Source: Phycisphaerae bacterium (lineage in GTDB: Bacteria > Planctomycetota > Phycisphaerae > UBA1845). Taken from it: a DNA stretch of 64,000 bases. The notes under the pieces are model-generated. The model made no database searches. It saw only the letters and a list, made by a program, of their open reading frames with translations, and had not been told where the DNA came from. This document shows, piece after piece, positions 25,891-33,957 of the stretch. Positions within the stretch are counted from its first letter, which is position 1. Every line of letters starts with the position of its first letter. The DNA is taken from contig JAJDDX010000424.1 of the NCBI GenBank assembly GCA_029260055.1, positions 1-64,000 on the forward strand. The letters are read 5' to 3'. Both the position numbers and the translations under genes were made by a program.

Positions 25891-26700
25891 ATGACCATGG
25901 TGATCGCAAACGATGACGAGAGCGCGGCCGGTGAAGGCGCGTCCATTGAGTCCGTTCCGGGGCACGTATTCCTGGCCAAGATGGGCAAGAAGCTTCTTCG
26001 CCCCGGAGGCCGTCGAGCCACGGAAGAGCTGTTCACGCTGGCCGACCTGAAGCCGGGTGAGCGAGTCTGCGAGATCGCCACGAATCGCGCGGTGACCGCC
26101 ATGGAGTTGGCCGGGCGGTTCGGCGTTGAGGTGGATGGTGTCGACGCGAGTGAGGACTTCCTGTCGCTCGCTCGAAGGAACGTTGCCGCCCGCGGCTTGC
26201 AGGATCGCGTTCGGCTTCACGTGGGCAAGGGTCATGAGTTGCCGTTTGACGACGGCTCGTTCGATGTGGTGACCGCTGAGGCGGTGATCACGATGCTCCC
26301 GCTGAAGCGGAAGGCCGAGACGGTGACGGAGGCTGCGCGGGTGCTTCGGCCAGGCGGGCGTCTGGTGATCCACGAATTGGCGTGGGCTGACGACACGGAG
26401 ACGGAGATTCAAAAGGAATTGGTCGCCGCCATTCGTCACGGTGCCAACCCGCTGACCATGGAGCAGTGGAAGGCTCTGGCCACAGAGGCGGGGCTGGGCG
26501 ATGTCACCGTGCGTACGGGTATGATGTCGTTGATGTCGCCGCGCGGCCTGATTCGCGATGAAGGGATCGGCGGCGTGTGCCGGATAGGGTTCAACGTGCT
26601 GCGCACACGCGGCGCGTTTTCCCGTTTCAAGACGATGGCGCGTTTCTTCCGGCGCCATCACCAGCGACTGCGTTACATCGTGATGTGTGCGGTGAAGTGA
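25891..26700 (+). CDS. Class I SAM-dependent methyltransferase
   Basis: Counting from the ATG at 25891 (a GTG at 25873 and an ATG at 25897 are alternatives), the protein has 269 residues. Motif I reads 'GERVCEIATNRAVTAMELA', less Gly-rich than usual; motif II holds the acidic residue in 'VEVDGVDASEDFL'; motif post I is 'HELPFDDGSFDVVTAEAVI'; and 'EAARVLRPGGRLVIHEL' is the UbiE-type motif III. It transfers a methyl group from S-adenosylmethionine to an unknown acceptor, probably a small molecule or lipid. The basic C-terminus (FKTMARFFRRHHQRLRY) may contact a membrane or nucleic acid. It stands alone between two leftward operons. Confidence 0.82.
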   Translation: MTMVIANDDESAAGEGASIESVPGHVFLAKMGKKLLRPGGRRATEELFTLADLKPGERVCEIATNRAVTAMELAGRFGVEVDGVDASEDFLSLARRNVAARGLQDRVRLHVGKGHELPFDDGSFDVVTAEAVITMLPLKRKAETVTEAARVLRPGGRLVIHELAWADDTETEIQKELVAAIRHGANPLTMEQWKALATEAGLGDVTVRTGMMSLMSPRGLIRDEGIGGVCRIGFNVLRTRGAFSRFKTMARFFRRHHQRLRYIVMCAVK

Positions 26701-26741
26701 GCCGACACGGCGGCCGCGCCCAATGACCGGCGATCGGCTCA
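26698..26741. terminator. Weak inverted repeat at the methyltransferase stop
   Basis: TGAGCCGA, overlapping the stop codon, pairs with TCGGCTCA across a 28-base GC-rich loop. It lies between convergent genes (methyltransferase and the CHAT partner), where a terminator is expected, but the long loop and lack of a U tract make it weak. Confidence 0.3.
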
Positions 26742-26789
26742 GTCGGTGCCGCTGACATCATGGTCGCGGTTATCGTCGTGGCCCGCCGA

Positions 26790-27275
26790 TCACGAGCCGC
26801 CGGAGATCAGGCCCACCAGCTTCTTGATTAGCGGCGTGATCATCGCGCTATCCGTGGGCTTTTTGATGAATTTGAAGGTCCAGCGGCCCTCTTTGTCGCG
26901 GGTGATCTCGATGTGGCTTTGCAGGGCGAACAGCGCCGCGCTCATGAGCACCGTGGCGCTGACGGGGTCCAGGGCGAAGGATCGCATCTGCCCGCTGGAG
27001 GCATGGTTGATGAGGCTCTCAATGGGCCCGGCGTAGCGCTCGTCGCAGGCCAGCAACGCGAGCGTCTGGCGGGCGACTTCGGCTTGCGGCGCGGCGGCGG
27101 TTGCATCCGGAACGTCGAACTCGTCGCGCAGGGCGCTGCCGAGGTCGGGCGTCCACTCGAGCGTGCATTCGCCGGCGAGCTCACGCGGCTTGATGACCGC
27201 ATCGAGTAGGCGCACGGCCGCCGCGTCGTCGAGTTCGCCGATGTTCCGCGCCAGTTCGGCGGCGTTCGTGGTCAT
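26790..27275 (-). CDS. Small partner of the CHAT-STAND-TPR protein, unknown function
   Basis: The ATG at 27275 gives 161 residues. No signal peptide is seen; one weakly hydrophobic helix lies at about residues 105-121. The C-terminal quarter reads 'IEITRDKEGRWTFKFIKKPT' then 'LIKKLVGLISGG', suggesting a beta-hairpin followed by a helix, a compact domain of the sort paired with CHAT proteases or STAND proteins. It starts 44 bases after the giant gene's stop on the same strand and is almost certainly co-transcribed. It could be the protease's substrate, an inhibitor or a target-recognition partner; nothing in the sequence decides which. Confidence 0.65.
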   Translation of the reverse strand: MTTNAAELARNIGELDDAAAVRLLDAVIKPRELAGECTLEWTPDLGSALRDEFDVPDATAAAPQAEVARQTLALLACDERYAGPIESLINHASSGQMRSFALDPVSATVLMSAALFALQSHIEITRDKEGRWTFKFIKKPTDSAMITPLIKKLVGLISGGS

Positions 27276-27318
27276 GTTCGGGTTCCTTCTCGGTTGCGGT
27301 TTTGGTGCTCTTGCGCGC

Positions 27319-30300
27319 TCACTCGTTCGTGGTTGGCGCGGGCGCGCCGTCACCCGCGCTGGCATCGGCGTTTGGACCGGCGGCGTCACTCGGACTGGCG
27401 TCGTCTACATCCGGTATCTCCGGCCACGCGCCGAGCCCCGCTTCGTCCCACATCGCCCGGAGTTTCGCCTGCACGTCGGGCGGCGCGTGCTTCCAAGTCA
27501 CGAGATAATTGCGGGCGGTGCGTTCGACTTCGTGCGGAGCGTTGCATCGCATGAATGTCTGGCTGGACTTGATGAGCCACTTCGCCGCCTCCTCGTCCCG
27601 CCCTTGGCGTCCCGCAATGATTCCGAAGTGTTCGTACGTACCGGCTGCGGCATATTCGTCGCCCAGCTTATCGAAGATCGCAAGAGCCTTGCCATACCAC
27701 TGTCCGGCTTTCGCAAAGTCATGCCGCTCTTGTGCGAGGTTCCCCAGTTGGCCGTACGTCATGGCCGCATGTTGATCGCTTCGCAGTTTCTCGAAGCTTG
27801 CAACGGCTTTGAGGTACCACTGCTGTGCGGCGACATGCTCCTGCTGTTTCTGGGCGACGATTCCCAGATGGTGGTAGGTCATCGCGGCGGCGTGTTCATC
27901 GTCCTGGTTCTTGTTGATCGCCAGCGACTTGAGACACCACCGTTTTGCGGCGGCGAAGTCGCTCTGCTGTTGCGCTACTATCCCCAATGCGAGGTAGACC
28001 TTAGCGGTGCCGGCATCATCCGGCTGCGCCTCCATTATCGCCAGCGATTTGAGGTACCATCTCTCGGCGGCGGCGGGGTCGTGCTGCTTGGCCGCGATAT
28101 TCCCCAGTTGGGCGTACGTGGTGGCGGCGCCAGATTCGTTCCCCGTTTTCTGCTCGATCGCAAGCGACTTGAGATACCACTCCTCGGCGGCGGCGAAGTC
28201 GCGCCGTGCCTCGGCGATCATCCCCAGTTGGTGATAGGCGGCCGACTCTCCCTGGCGGTCTGCTCGCGTCTTCTGCGCGTTCGCTAGACGCGTGAACAAG
28301 TGGGCGGCGCCGGCGAAATCGCGCGCGTTCAGGGCAAACGAACCCATGGACTGCGTTAGGGCGCAGACGCCAATGTCGATGCCAAGCCGCTCGGCCTCGG
28401 TGAGGGCGTGGTGGAAGTTGGCGCTGTGTGCAGCGAAGAATCCTCGCTGTTCGTGGAGTTCTCGCGGGGCAAGTTGGTCGGCTACTTGCGCCATCACATC
28501 CACAAACGCTCTGGTCCAGATGCCGCGGGCATCGGCGTCCGCTGCTGACAGCGCCGTGGCACTAAGGTAGCCGGTCAGTGCGGGGTGCATCTCGAAAACC
28601 GATGCAACCCGATGGCGAAGCAGGCCCGCTCCGCAGAGCGCCTCTGCGAAGCGATCGATGACCGCGCGTGACGGGCCTTCATCGACCTGTTTGGCCATGT
28701 GTTCCAGGTAGTTCGCGTCCACGAAGCCCTCGTGCAGGGCAAGCGGAATCAGGAGCGGACGCTGTTCCTCCGGCAGCGAGTCCTCCACGAACCGCAGCGT
28801 GGCGGCCAGTTTGGCGCTGACCTCGTCCTCGTCGAGGCTCAGGTCCGCCAGGTTGCTGCGCAGGGCGGCTGCGAGTTGCCCGGCGCTGCGCTCGGCGAGC
28901 TTGGGGATGATGGCCCGCATCGCCAGCGTGTGGCCACCGAGCAGGTCCATCAGCTCGATCATGTCGCTGTCGGTGCGGTCGACCTTTAGCCCCTGGTCGC
29001 GCAGGACGACCTCGCAGTAGTCCCATCGCTCGTCGCCCTCCAGTCCGCCGATGGTGAGCAGGAATCGGTTTTCGTTTCCCAGCCACTCCTCCGTCGAGCG
29101 GCTGGTGATGATCACCTTGGTCTTGCCGCCGCGAAGCTTCTTGAGGAAGGTGAGGAGGAGTTCGCGATCCTCGTCGGTCAGGTTTGCGGTGACCGATGTG
29201 CCGGCGATCCCCTTGGCGACCTCGAAGTTGTCCCAGACGATGACGAAGCGGTTTTCCTTGAAGGCGGCTGACAGGGCGTCGAGCTTTTGCTCCATCGGTG
29301 CCTTGATGAAGTCGGGTCCGTAGATCGCCGTGCCCATGCCGTGGATGACGAACTCGGCGTTGCGGATGTCGTTGAACGTGAACCAGAGGCATCCGTTGCC
29401 GAGCCCCTCCGTGGCCTCGAGCCATTGCGCGAAGCCGCGGGCCAGCGTGGTCTTACCAACGCCGCCGAGCCCGTGAATCAGTATCCCCGCGGGCGGGCGA
29501 AGCATTGCCCGTTCCAGGGCGAGCAGCGGGCCGTCGCGGCCGATGAAGCCGTAGGGGTTGTCCTCGTCGCGGGCGCCCTCCGGGAGTTGCGATTCACCGC
29601 GCTGAGCCGTTTTCTTCGCTTCCGTCGCGAAGGAGAAATCCAGGGGCTTCTGCTGGTAGACGACGGGCACGAGCCAATCCTTGAGCGGGAAGTCGCCTCG
29701 CGCGCAGATGCGGCCCGGATGGGCGAGCATTTGCTGCCGCCCCGCGCGCACGCCCTGGGCGACGTTGCCGGCCTCAAAGAGCCGCTCGTAAAACGCCGGC
29801 ACGAAGTGTCTTGCGCCGCTGACGTAGAGCGAGTAGGCCATCGCCACCACGCTGCGCATGCCGGACTTCAGCAGCGACGCGGCCACCGACGCGAAGGCGT
29901 CCTCCGCGTGGGAGTCGATCATCGCGGACTGACAGGCGTTGAGCACGACGGCGGGGACGGCGGATTCTTTCAGCAGGTTGCTGAGCTGCTCGGTGTCGAC
30001 CTGGTCGGGCTCGCCCTTCTCGTCTTCAAAGACGAGCACGCCGCGTGAACCTTGCAGGCTGTGTCTCTGGTCGGCCGTCGCGCCGTCTGGTGAGGTCGTG
30101 CCGTAGCCGCCGTGTCCGTCGAAGTGCAGGATGTGGTAATGGTGCGGGTGTTCGCGCAGATGGCGGCGCAGTTGGTCGAAGGTCGGCGGCCGCAGAACCG
30201 TGACGTGGGCGGGGAGGTGATGTTCGTCGATCAACTCCACCAGCGGCCGCGAGATGGAGCGGTATCGCACGTCCTCCTTGTACGGCCGAGCTGTGACCAG

Positions 30301-30813
30301 CAGGATGTTCACGCGATCCTTCGGCAAGCGTTCATCGAGTGGTGGCGGATCGACGATCTCGTTGATGCGGCGTTCGATCTGACAGGTTTGCGCGAGCAGG
30401 CCGGCCGAGGAATCCTCCAGCGCCTCCCACGGCCACGCGAGGATGCGCGGATCGTCACTGGATACCTGCAAGTGCAGGCGATCGTAGTGTCCGTCGTTCG
30501 TGGCTTGTGCAAGGAACGCGCCGCCCTGTTTCGTGTCGAACAGGGTGTCGAACGCTTGTCGCCCCCATGTGCGGAGGGCGTCGAGCACGCGGTCGGCGTG
30601 GTCGGTCTCCGGCGCAAAGGGGTAGGCAAGGAACTGTTCGAGGTACCAGCGGAGTTCCCGCACGAGGCCGCTGTCGGGCCTGCCGTCGACGGGGAAGCCG
30701 ACGGGTGGCGTGATGGCGGCCGACTTCGTGCGTTTGCCGTCTTTTAGGCGTTCGACGTGGAAGGTGGGGCTATCGTCGGGGCCACCCGTGTGTCGGATGA
30801 TAAGCGTGTTCAT
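27319..30813 (-). CDS. CHAT protease-STAND NTPase-TPR protein
   Basis: The 1164-residue protein has three modules. Residues about 110-390 form a CHAT (caspase/separase-like) protease with the His in 'HFDGHGGY' (His234) and the Cys in 'VVLNACQSA' (Cys294). Residues about 420-750 form an NB-ARC/STAND-type NTPase with Walker A 'GLGGVGKTT' (448-456), Walker B 'FVIVWDNFE' (523-531) and 'KVIITSRST'. Residues about 830-1085 hold six tandem TPR-like units of exactly 40 residues. A Pro/Ala/Asp-rich tail follows. This is the layout of an inflammasome- or apoptosome-like sensor: TPRs or a partner sense a trigger, the NTPase oligomerises and the protease is released. Such proteins act in phage defence or cell death. 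The small gene downstream is its likely partner. Confidence 0.88.
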   Translation of the reverse strand: MNTLIIRHTGGPDDSPTFHVERLKDGKRTKSAAITPPVGFPVDGRPDSGLVRELRWYLEQFLAYPFAPETDHADRVLDALRTWGRQAFDTLFDTKQGGAFLAQATNDGHYDRLHLQVSSDDPRILAWPWEALEDSSAGLLAQTCQIERRINEIVDPPPLDERLPKDRVNILLVTARPYKEDVRYRSISRPLVELIDEHHLPAHVTVLRPPTFDQLRRHLREHPHHYHILHFDGHGGYGTTSPDGATADQRHSLQGSRGVLVFEDEKGEPDQVDTEQLSNLLKESAVPAVVLNACQSAMIDSHAEDAFASVAASLLKSGMRSVVAMAYSLYVSGARHFVPAFYERLFEAGNVAQGVRAGRQQMLAHPGRICARGDFPLKDWLVPVVYQQKPLDFSFATEAKKTAQRGESQLPEGARDEDNPYGFIGRDGPLLALERAMLRPPAGILIHGLGGVGKTTLARGFAQWLEATEGLGNGCLWFTFNDIRNAEFVIHGMGTAIYGPDFIKAPMEQKLDALSAAFKENRFVIVWDNFEVAKGIAGTSVTANLTDEDRELLLTFLKKLRGGKTKVIITSRSTEEWLGNENRFLLTIGGLEGDERWDYCEVVLRDQGLKVDRTDSDMIELMDLLGGHTLAMRAIIPKLAERSAGQLAAALRSNLADLSLDEDEVSAKLAATLRFVEDSLPEEQRPLLIPLALHEGFVDANYLEHMAKQVDEGPSRAVIDRFAEALCGAGLLRHRVASVFEMHPALTGYLSATALSAADADARGIWTRAFVDVMAQVADQLAPRELHEQRGFFAAHSANFHHALTEAERLGIDIGVCALTQSMGSFALNARDFAGAAHLFTRLANAQKTRADRQGESAAYHQLGMIAEARRDFAAAEEWYLKSLAIEQKTGNESGAATTYAQLGNIAAKQHDPAAAERWYLKSLAIMEAQPDDAGTAKVYLALGIVAQQQSDFAAAKRWCLKSLAINKNQDDEHAAAMTYHHLGIVAQKQQEHVAAQQWYLKAVASFEKLRSDQHAAMTYGQLGNLAQERHDFAKAGQWYGKALAIFDKLGDEYAAAGTYEHFGIIAGRQGRDEEAAKWLIKSSQTFMRCNAPHEVERTARNYLVTWKHAPPDVQAKLRAMWDEAGLGAWPEIPDVDDASPSDAAGPNADASAGDGAPAPTTNE
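27561..28326 (-). repeat. Six in-frame 120-base TPR-coding repeats
   Basis: Conserved TY/AY pairs recur at residues 860, 900, 940, 980, 1020 and 1060, and 'WYLKSLAI'-like segments keep the same 40-residue phase. The DNA repeat is therefore 120 bases long and in frame. Units differ at many codons, so it is an older array, but the exact period shows growth by unit duplication. It should not be mistaken for a non-coding repeat. Confidence 0.75.
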
Positions 30814-31041
30814 GTCGGTTCCTTGACGCGCTGTGTCCTTGTGCCGGTCGGTGGCGGTGCGGGATTGCGCGGGATGGGGTCGTGTCGAATCGCTCCTATG
30901 ACGTGCCGCCTGTCAAGTCGCGTCGTCGGCGGAGCGGGCTTACGACTTCGGGTGACTCGCCGTAGCGACGCGACCAGTCTACAGCAACTCATTCAGGAGA
31001 TGAAGAGGTTTTCTCAGTGATTCGTCGCAATGGCCGACAAC

Positions 31042-31065
31042 CGTGTAGGTGAAAACACCTACACG
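31042..31065. promoter_or_regulatory. Perfect palindrome with AAAA loop
   Basis: CGTGTAGGTG, AAAA, CACCTACACG: a 10-base-pair perfect hairpin or dyad. It lies 14 bases past the end of the dockerin-like remnant and about 230 bases upstream of the CHAT gene, both leftward. Without a U run it is a poor terminator on the coding strand; it may be an operator for a dimeric regulator or a dispersed palindrome. Confidence 0.5.
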
Positions 31066-31079
31066 CGATGCCCGCCGGG

Positions 31080-31200
31080 TCAGTTGGCGGCGAACCTTGC
31101 TGAAAACTCGCCGAAGTCGTCCAGGTCGACATCGCCGTCTGTGTCGGCGTCGAAGGTTGCCAGGCAGGACTGGGCCGTCGTTGGCAGCGGCGGTCTTGCT
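31080..31200 (-). pseudogene. Dockerin-like C-terminal remnant
   Basis: The leftward frame ends in 'CLATFDADTDGDVDLDDF' then 'GEFSARFAAN' and a stop, matching the calcium-loop dockerin-like ends of planctomycete secreted proteins. No start, signal peptide or body domain is attached: upstream sequence in frame is unremarkable and overlaps the end of the lipoprotein gene. It is best read as the tail of a lost secreted protein. The alternative, a very short independent gene, is less likely. Confidence 0.6.
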
Positions 31201-31221
31201 TGGCATCGCCCCTGCGCGTTA

Positions 31222-31731
31222 CTAGTCTTGGAGAATGCGAACGTCCCAGCCGGTCGGCGTCCCATCAAGGGCTCGAAGGGCGACTCTGGTGTTCTTGTCC
31301 TCGACATCAACGACGTCTTGTAGCAGGAGGATGGGCTGCAGGTCGGGGTCCTTTCCTGCTTCGCCGGGCGGGACCCTATAGTGAAACACCTTGTATTGTA
31401 TCTGTAGGGGGTCCGCGTCTACGAGATTCAGGCCGATGAAGACGCCGTTCGCTTTTGTCTCGTCAGTGACACCCGGTGTGTAGAAGACCGGATTGGGCCC
31501 CGCGGAATCGATCTCGACGAACTCCCCCGACGGCAGGTTGTGGGCGGTGTCCGCCACCCGGCGCGGCGGCTCCAGGCCGAGGTTGACCGGGTAGGGCGTC
31601 AGCGTTTCAAAAGTGCGGTTATGGAACTCAATCTTCGACGTGAAATCGCACCCGGCTGATACGACGATTGCGCCGACGGCACACCAGCAGATCTCACACC
31701 ACGAGACTAGTCGTCTTTTCGTTCGAGACAT
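31222..31731 (-). CDS. Small lipoprotein, unknown function
   Basis: The Met at 31731 follows a GGAG site and gives 169 residues with a basic N-terminus, a hydrophobic segment and a lipobox-like 'VVSAGC', so the mature protein would be lipid-anchored. The mature part is soluble ('EFHNRTFETLTPYPVNLGLE', 'FIGLNLVDADPLQIQYKVFH', 'LLQDVVDVEDKNTRVALRAL') and predicts beta structure resembling small outer-membrane lipoproteins of the DUF1425 sort, but this is weak. It has no operon partner; the dockerin-like remnant follows its stop. Confidence 0.6.
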   Translation of the reverse strand: MSRTKRRLVSWCEICWCAVGAIVVSAGCDFTSKIEFHNRTFETLTPYPVNLGLEPPRRVADTAHNLPSGEFVEIDSAGPNPVFYTPGVTDETKANGVFIGLNLVDADPLQIQYKVFHYRVPPGEAGKDPDLQPILLLQDVVDVEDKNTRVALRALDGTPTGWDVRILQD

Positions 31732-32040
31732 GATTCTCCAAGCTCCTTTGGAACTGACGTTTCCGAAATGACACGGTCCCAAGCGAAGGGGTACGCATGG
31801 TACGAGTTCAGCCTCGTCGACTCAACAGACCGCGTGAGCGCTTTAGCTCGTCTTTCCATCGTTTCAGCATTTTGTCGTCTCGCGTCTCGGAACCGAGAGG
31901 GCGGAATGGGCCGCAGCAATCCTTGCGCGCTGGCAAGCAGGTGGTGGGGGCGTTCTGTAAGAACATGTCTCGGGCGTGAGGGGTGCGCGGGGTCCGTGGC
32001 ATACTTGTAGTGACAGGCCTGTAGATGCGGAGGCAGCGAG
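31732..32040. other. Divergent intergenic region of about 310 bases
   Basis: It lies between the leftward lipoprotein and the rightward sigma factor gene. No gene is supported. A perfect 10-base palindrome ACAGGCCTGT at 32013-32022 lies 18 bases before the sigma start, just after CATACT at about 32000, a possible -10. Confidence 0.45.
32013..32022. promoter_or_regulatory. Palindrome before the ECF sigma gene
   Basis: ACAGGCCTGT is a perfect 10-base palindrome placed between a possible -10 and the GGAGG ribosome site (32029-32033) of the sigma gene, where a repressor or autoregulatory site would be expected. Short palindromes arise by chance. Confidence 0.25.
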
Positions 32041-32640
32041 GTGGAGATCGCGGGCACAGCCAGCGAGATCGAACAGATAGTCGGCACGGTCAGCCCGTGC
32101 GGGCGTCGTGATGCGCTGCGCCAGGTGTTCCGAAGTGTCGGGGGCGGCGTCTATCGCTTCATCCTTGTTCGCGTCGGGGGCGACCGCGACGTGGCGGACG
32201 ATCTGCTGCAGCAGACGTGCTACGAGGCGGCGCGGCACCGTCGCCCGCCGGCGGATGTCGACGAGTGCGAAGCGTGGCTCCGCGGCATCGCACGGAACTT
32301 GGTCCGAAGGCACTGGCGAAGCGCGAGGCGAGATGCGGGGCGTGTGTCGATCGCCGATCCCGCGGTCGCGAATCGCCTGGCCGACGACTTGGAGACGCGT
32401 CCGCTGCCGGTGGACGCGCTGGTCAAGGAAGAGTGGACGACTCAGTTGCTGTTGGCGGTTACATCGCTGGCGGCAGCGGATCAGGAGCTGATCTTCGCGT
32501 ACTACTTCGACGGCCGTCCCCAGGCTGCGATCGCTAGCGACCTGGGGGTGACGGACAAGAGCGTCGAGAATCGGCTCTATCGAGCGCGGGGTCGCCTTCG
32601 AGAGGCCCTGCGGCACATGGGAAGGTCTGGTGAGCGATGA
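32041..32640 (+). CDS. ECF-type RNA polymerase sigma factor
   Basis: The GTG at 32041 lies 7 bases after GGAGG; the product has 199 residues. Region 2 is seen in 'YRFILVRVGGDRDVADDLLQ' and region 4 in 'LAAADQELIFAYYFDGRPQA' with the helix-turn-helix 'IASDLGVTDKSVENRLYRAR'. Such factors redirect RNA polymerase to a small stress or envelope regulon. It shares an ATGA with the next gene, which encodes a single-pass membrane protein likely to hold it inactive. A typical ECF/anti-sigma arrangement; regulon and signal unknown. Confidence 0.9.
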   Translation: MEIAGTASEIEQIVGTVSPCGRRDALRQVFRSVGGGVYRFILVRVGGDRDVADDLLQQTCYEAARHRRPPADVDECEAWLRGIARNLVRRHWRSARRDAGRVSIADPAVANRLADDLETRPLPVDALVKEEWTTQLLLAVTSLAAADQELIFAYYFDGRPQAAIASDLGVTDKSVENRLYRARGRLREALRHMGRSGER

Positions 32641-33722
32641 GCGAATCACGCGACCCCGATCAACAGTTACATGAGAATCTTCGCCTGTGGGGCGGTCAGA
32701 TCGACGCGCCGCCGGGACCTTCGAAAGAGGTCATGGCCCGGTGCGCCGACTCGCTAAGCCCGGCCCGTCAGGCTCGAGAGTGGAGGATACTGAGGATGAT
32801 GAAGAAACCGTCCGTACTGTCAGGATTGGGGCTCGCCGCATGTGCGGCTCTGGTGGTCACGTTCCTGCTTCCGTTTGGCAAAGCGCCCATGGTGCAGGCC
32901 GCCACCATCATGGAGAAGCTCAACCAGCAGGTCGAGCAGAGCCAGGTGCTCGAGGTGACCATCGACAACGTCACACTTGAGGAGGCGTTTCTCGAAGGAA
33001 CCATCCAAATCTCTCAGCTCGGCATAGCGGGTGATTTGGAGGTCAAGGTGGACGAGGGTGACGGCGAGAAGATCGAGCTGGATCTGGCGCTCGCCATCGG
33101 GCCCGACGGGGGCTGGGTGCTCATTCGCAAGCTGGTCATATCCGATCCGGATGTCCAGGCGGTGTTGAATGCGTTCCTGCCGGCCGGCTCCGACACACTT
33201 GTGATCCTGCCGGGCGATGAGCTGGGCGGCGACATCACGCCCGACATCATGGGGGAAATCGGCGACATCCTCTCGGCGGACGTGTTCGATGCGCTACGCG
33301 AGGCGATCGAATCGCAGGAAATCGACGGCGCTACGATCGAGAATCAACGTGACGGGACGGTGCTGCTCACATTACCGCTGGACAGCGCCGAGACGCTGGC
33401 TGCGCTCGAGCGGCTGCACGCCGCCGGTTCCTCTGATGACGACGAAGAGAAGGCAAAGCGAACAGCGCACCATGAGATAGCCCAACACGTCCACGGCGAC
33501 GACGAGTTGATCGGGAGCACGCTGAAGGTGGTCTACGATCCCGCGACTCAGCTCGTGCGTTCGTTTACCATCGAGGACTTCGGCGACAGCGACGGGAGCA
33601 TCAGCGTCACGATCGGTGAGGGCGAACCCGACCCGGCGCGGTTCGACAGCAGCCGCGTGACGACGCCGCAAACGCGTACGCTGGACCTCAGCATGCTCAA
33701 GGAGATGTTCCACGGCAGTTAG
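32637..33722 (+). CDS. Membrane protein paired with the ECF sigma factor (putative anti-sigma factor)
   Basis: The 361-residue protein overlaps the sigma gene by 4 bases. The first 55 residues are cytoplasmic in type, then one membrane segment ('VLSGLGLAACAALVVTFLLP') leads to a large acidic exported domain rich in Asp, Glu and Ile ('LEVTIDNVTLEEAFLEGTIQ', 'LKVVYDPATQLVRSFTIEDF'). No zinc-binding HxxxCxxC anti-sigma motif is visible in the N-terminal part, so the call rests on position and topology. The exported domain loosely resembles LolA/LppX-like sheets or DUF4179-type anti-sigma proteins. A strong terminator follows. Confidence 0.65.
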   Translation: MSESRDPDQQLHENLRLWGGQIDAPPGPSKEVMARCADSLSPARQAREWRILRMMKKPSVLSGLGLAACAALVVTFLLPFGKAPMVQAATIMEKLNQQVEQSQVLEVTIDNVTLEEAFLEGTIQISQLGIAGDLEVKVDEGDGEKIELDLALAIGPDGGWVLIRKLVISDPDVQAVLNAFLPAGSDTLVILPGDELGGDITPDIMGEIGDILSADVFDALREAIESQEIDGATIENQRDGTVLLTLPLDSAETLAALERLHAAGSSDDDEEKAKRTAHHEIAQHVHGDDELIGSTLKVVYDPATQLVRSFTIEDFGDSDGSISVTIGEGEPDPARFDSSRVTTPQTRTLDLSMLKEMFHGS

Positions 33723-33766
33723 CGAGGTAGGCGCTTCGTTAGCATCCATGCCATCCGGAAAACGCG

Positions 33767-33807
33767 ACGCCCGCGGCGGTCGACAGGACTTTGCCGCGGG
33801 CGTTTTT
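33767..33807 (+). terminator. Rho-independent terminator after the sigma/anti-sigma operon
   Basis: ACGCCCGCGGC and GCCGCGGGCGT form an 11-base-pair perfect stem around a 15-base loop, followed at once by TTTTT. It sits 45 bases after the stop at 33722 and before the rightward CoA-ligase gene, a textbook intrinsic terminator. Confidence 0.85.
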
Positions 33808-33841
33808 CATGTGGCGAAGCGGGTTGCCGCCAATTCTCATG

Positions 33842-33863
33842 GCCCGCCTTTGCAGTGGCGGGC
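33842..33863. repeat. Short hairpin before the CoA-ligase gene
   Basis: GCCCGCC, an 8-base loop, then GGCGGGC and TTAAATT. It lies about 95 bases ahead of the CoA-ligase start, after the stronger terminator. It may be a second terminator or a leader hairpin. Confidence 0.35.
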
Positions 33864-33957
33864 TTAAATTGGTTAAATGCCAGTGTGGGGCCGGTGCCGG
33901 ATCCCGCGTTCGAACAGTTGGCTGAAACAGAGCCCTTGTGCGATCGTGAGCGTAACC

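Noticed and set aside
27561-28326. A possible CRISPR or minisatellite array
   Set aside because: The 120-base units are in frame, diverged and encode TPR helices; there are no identical short repeats with spacers.
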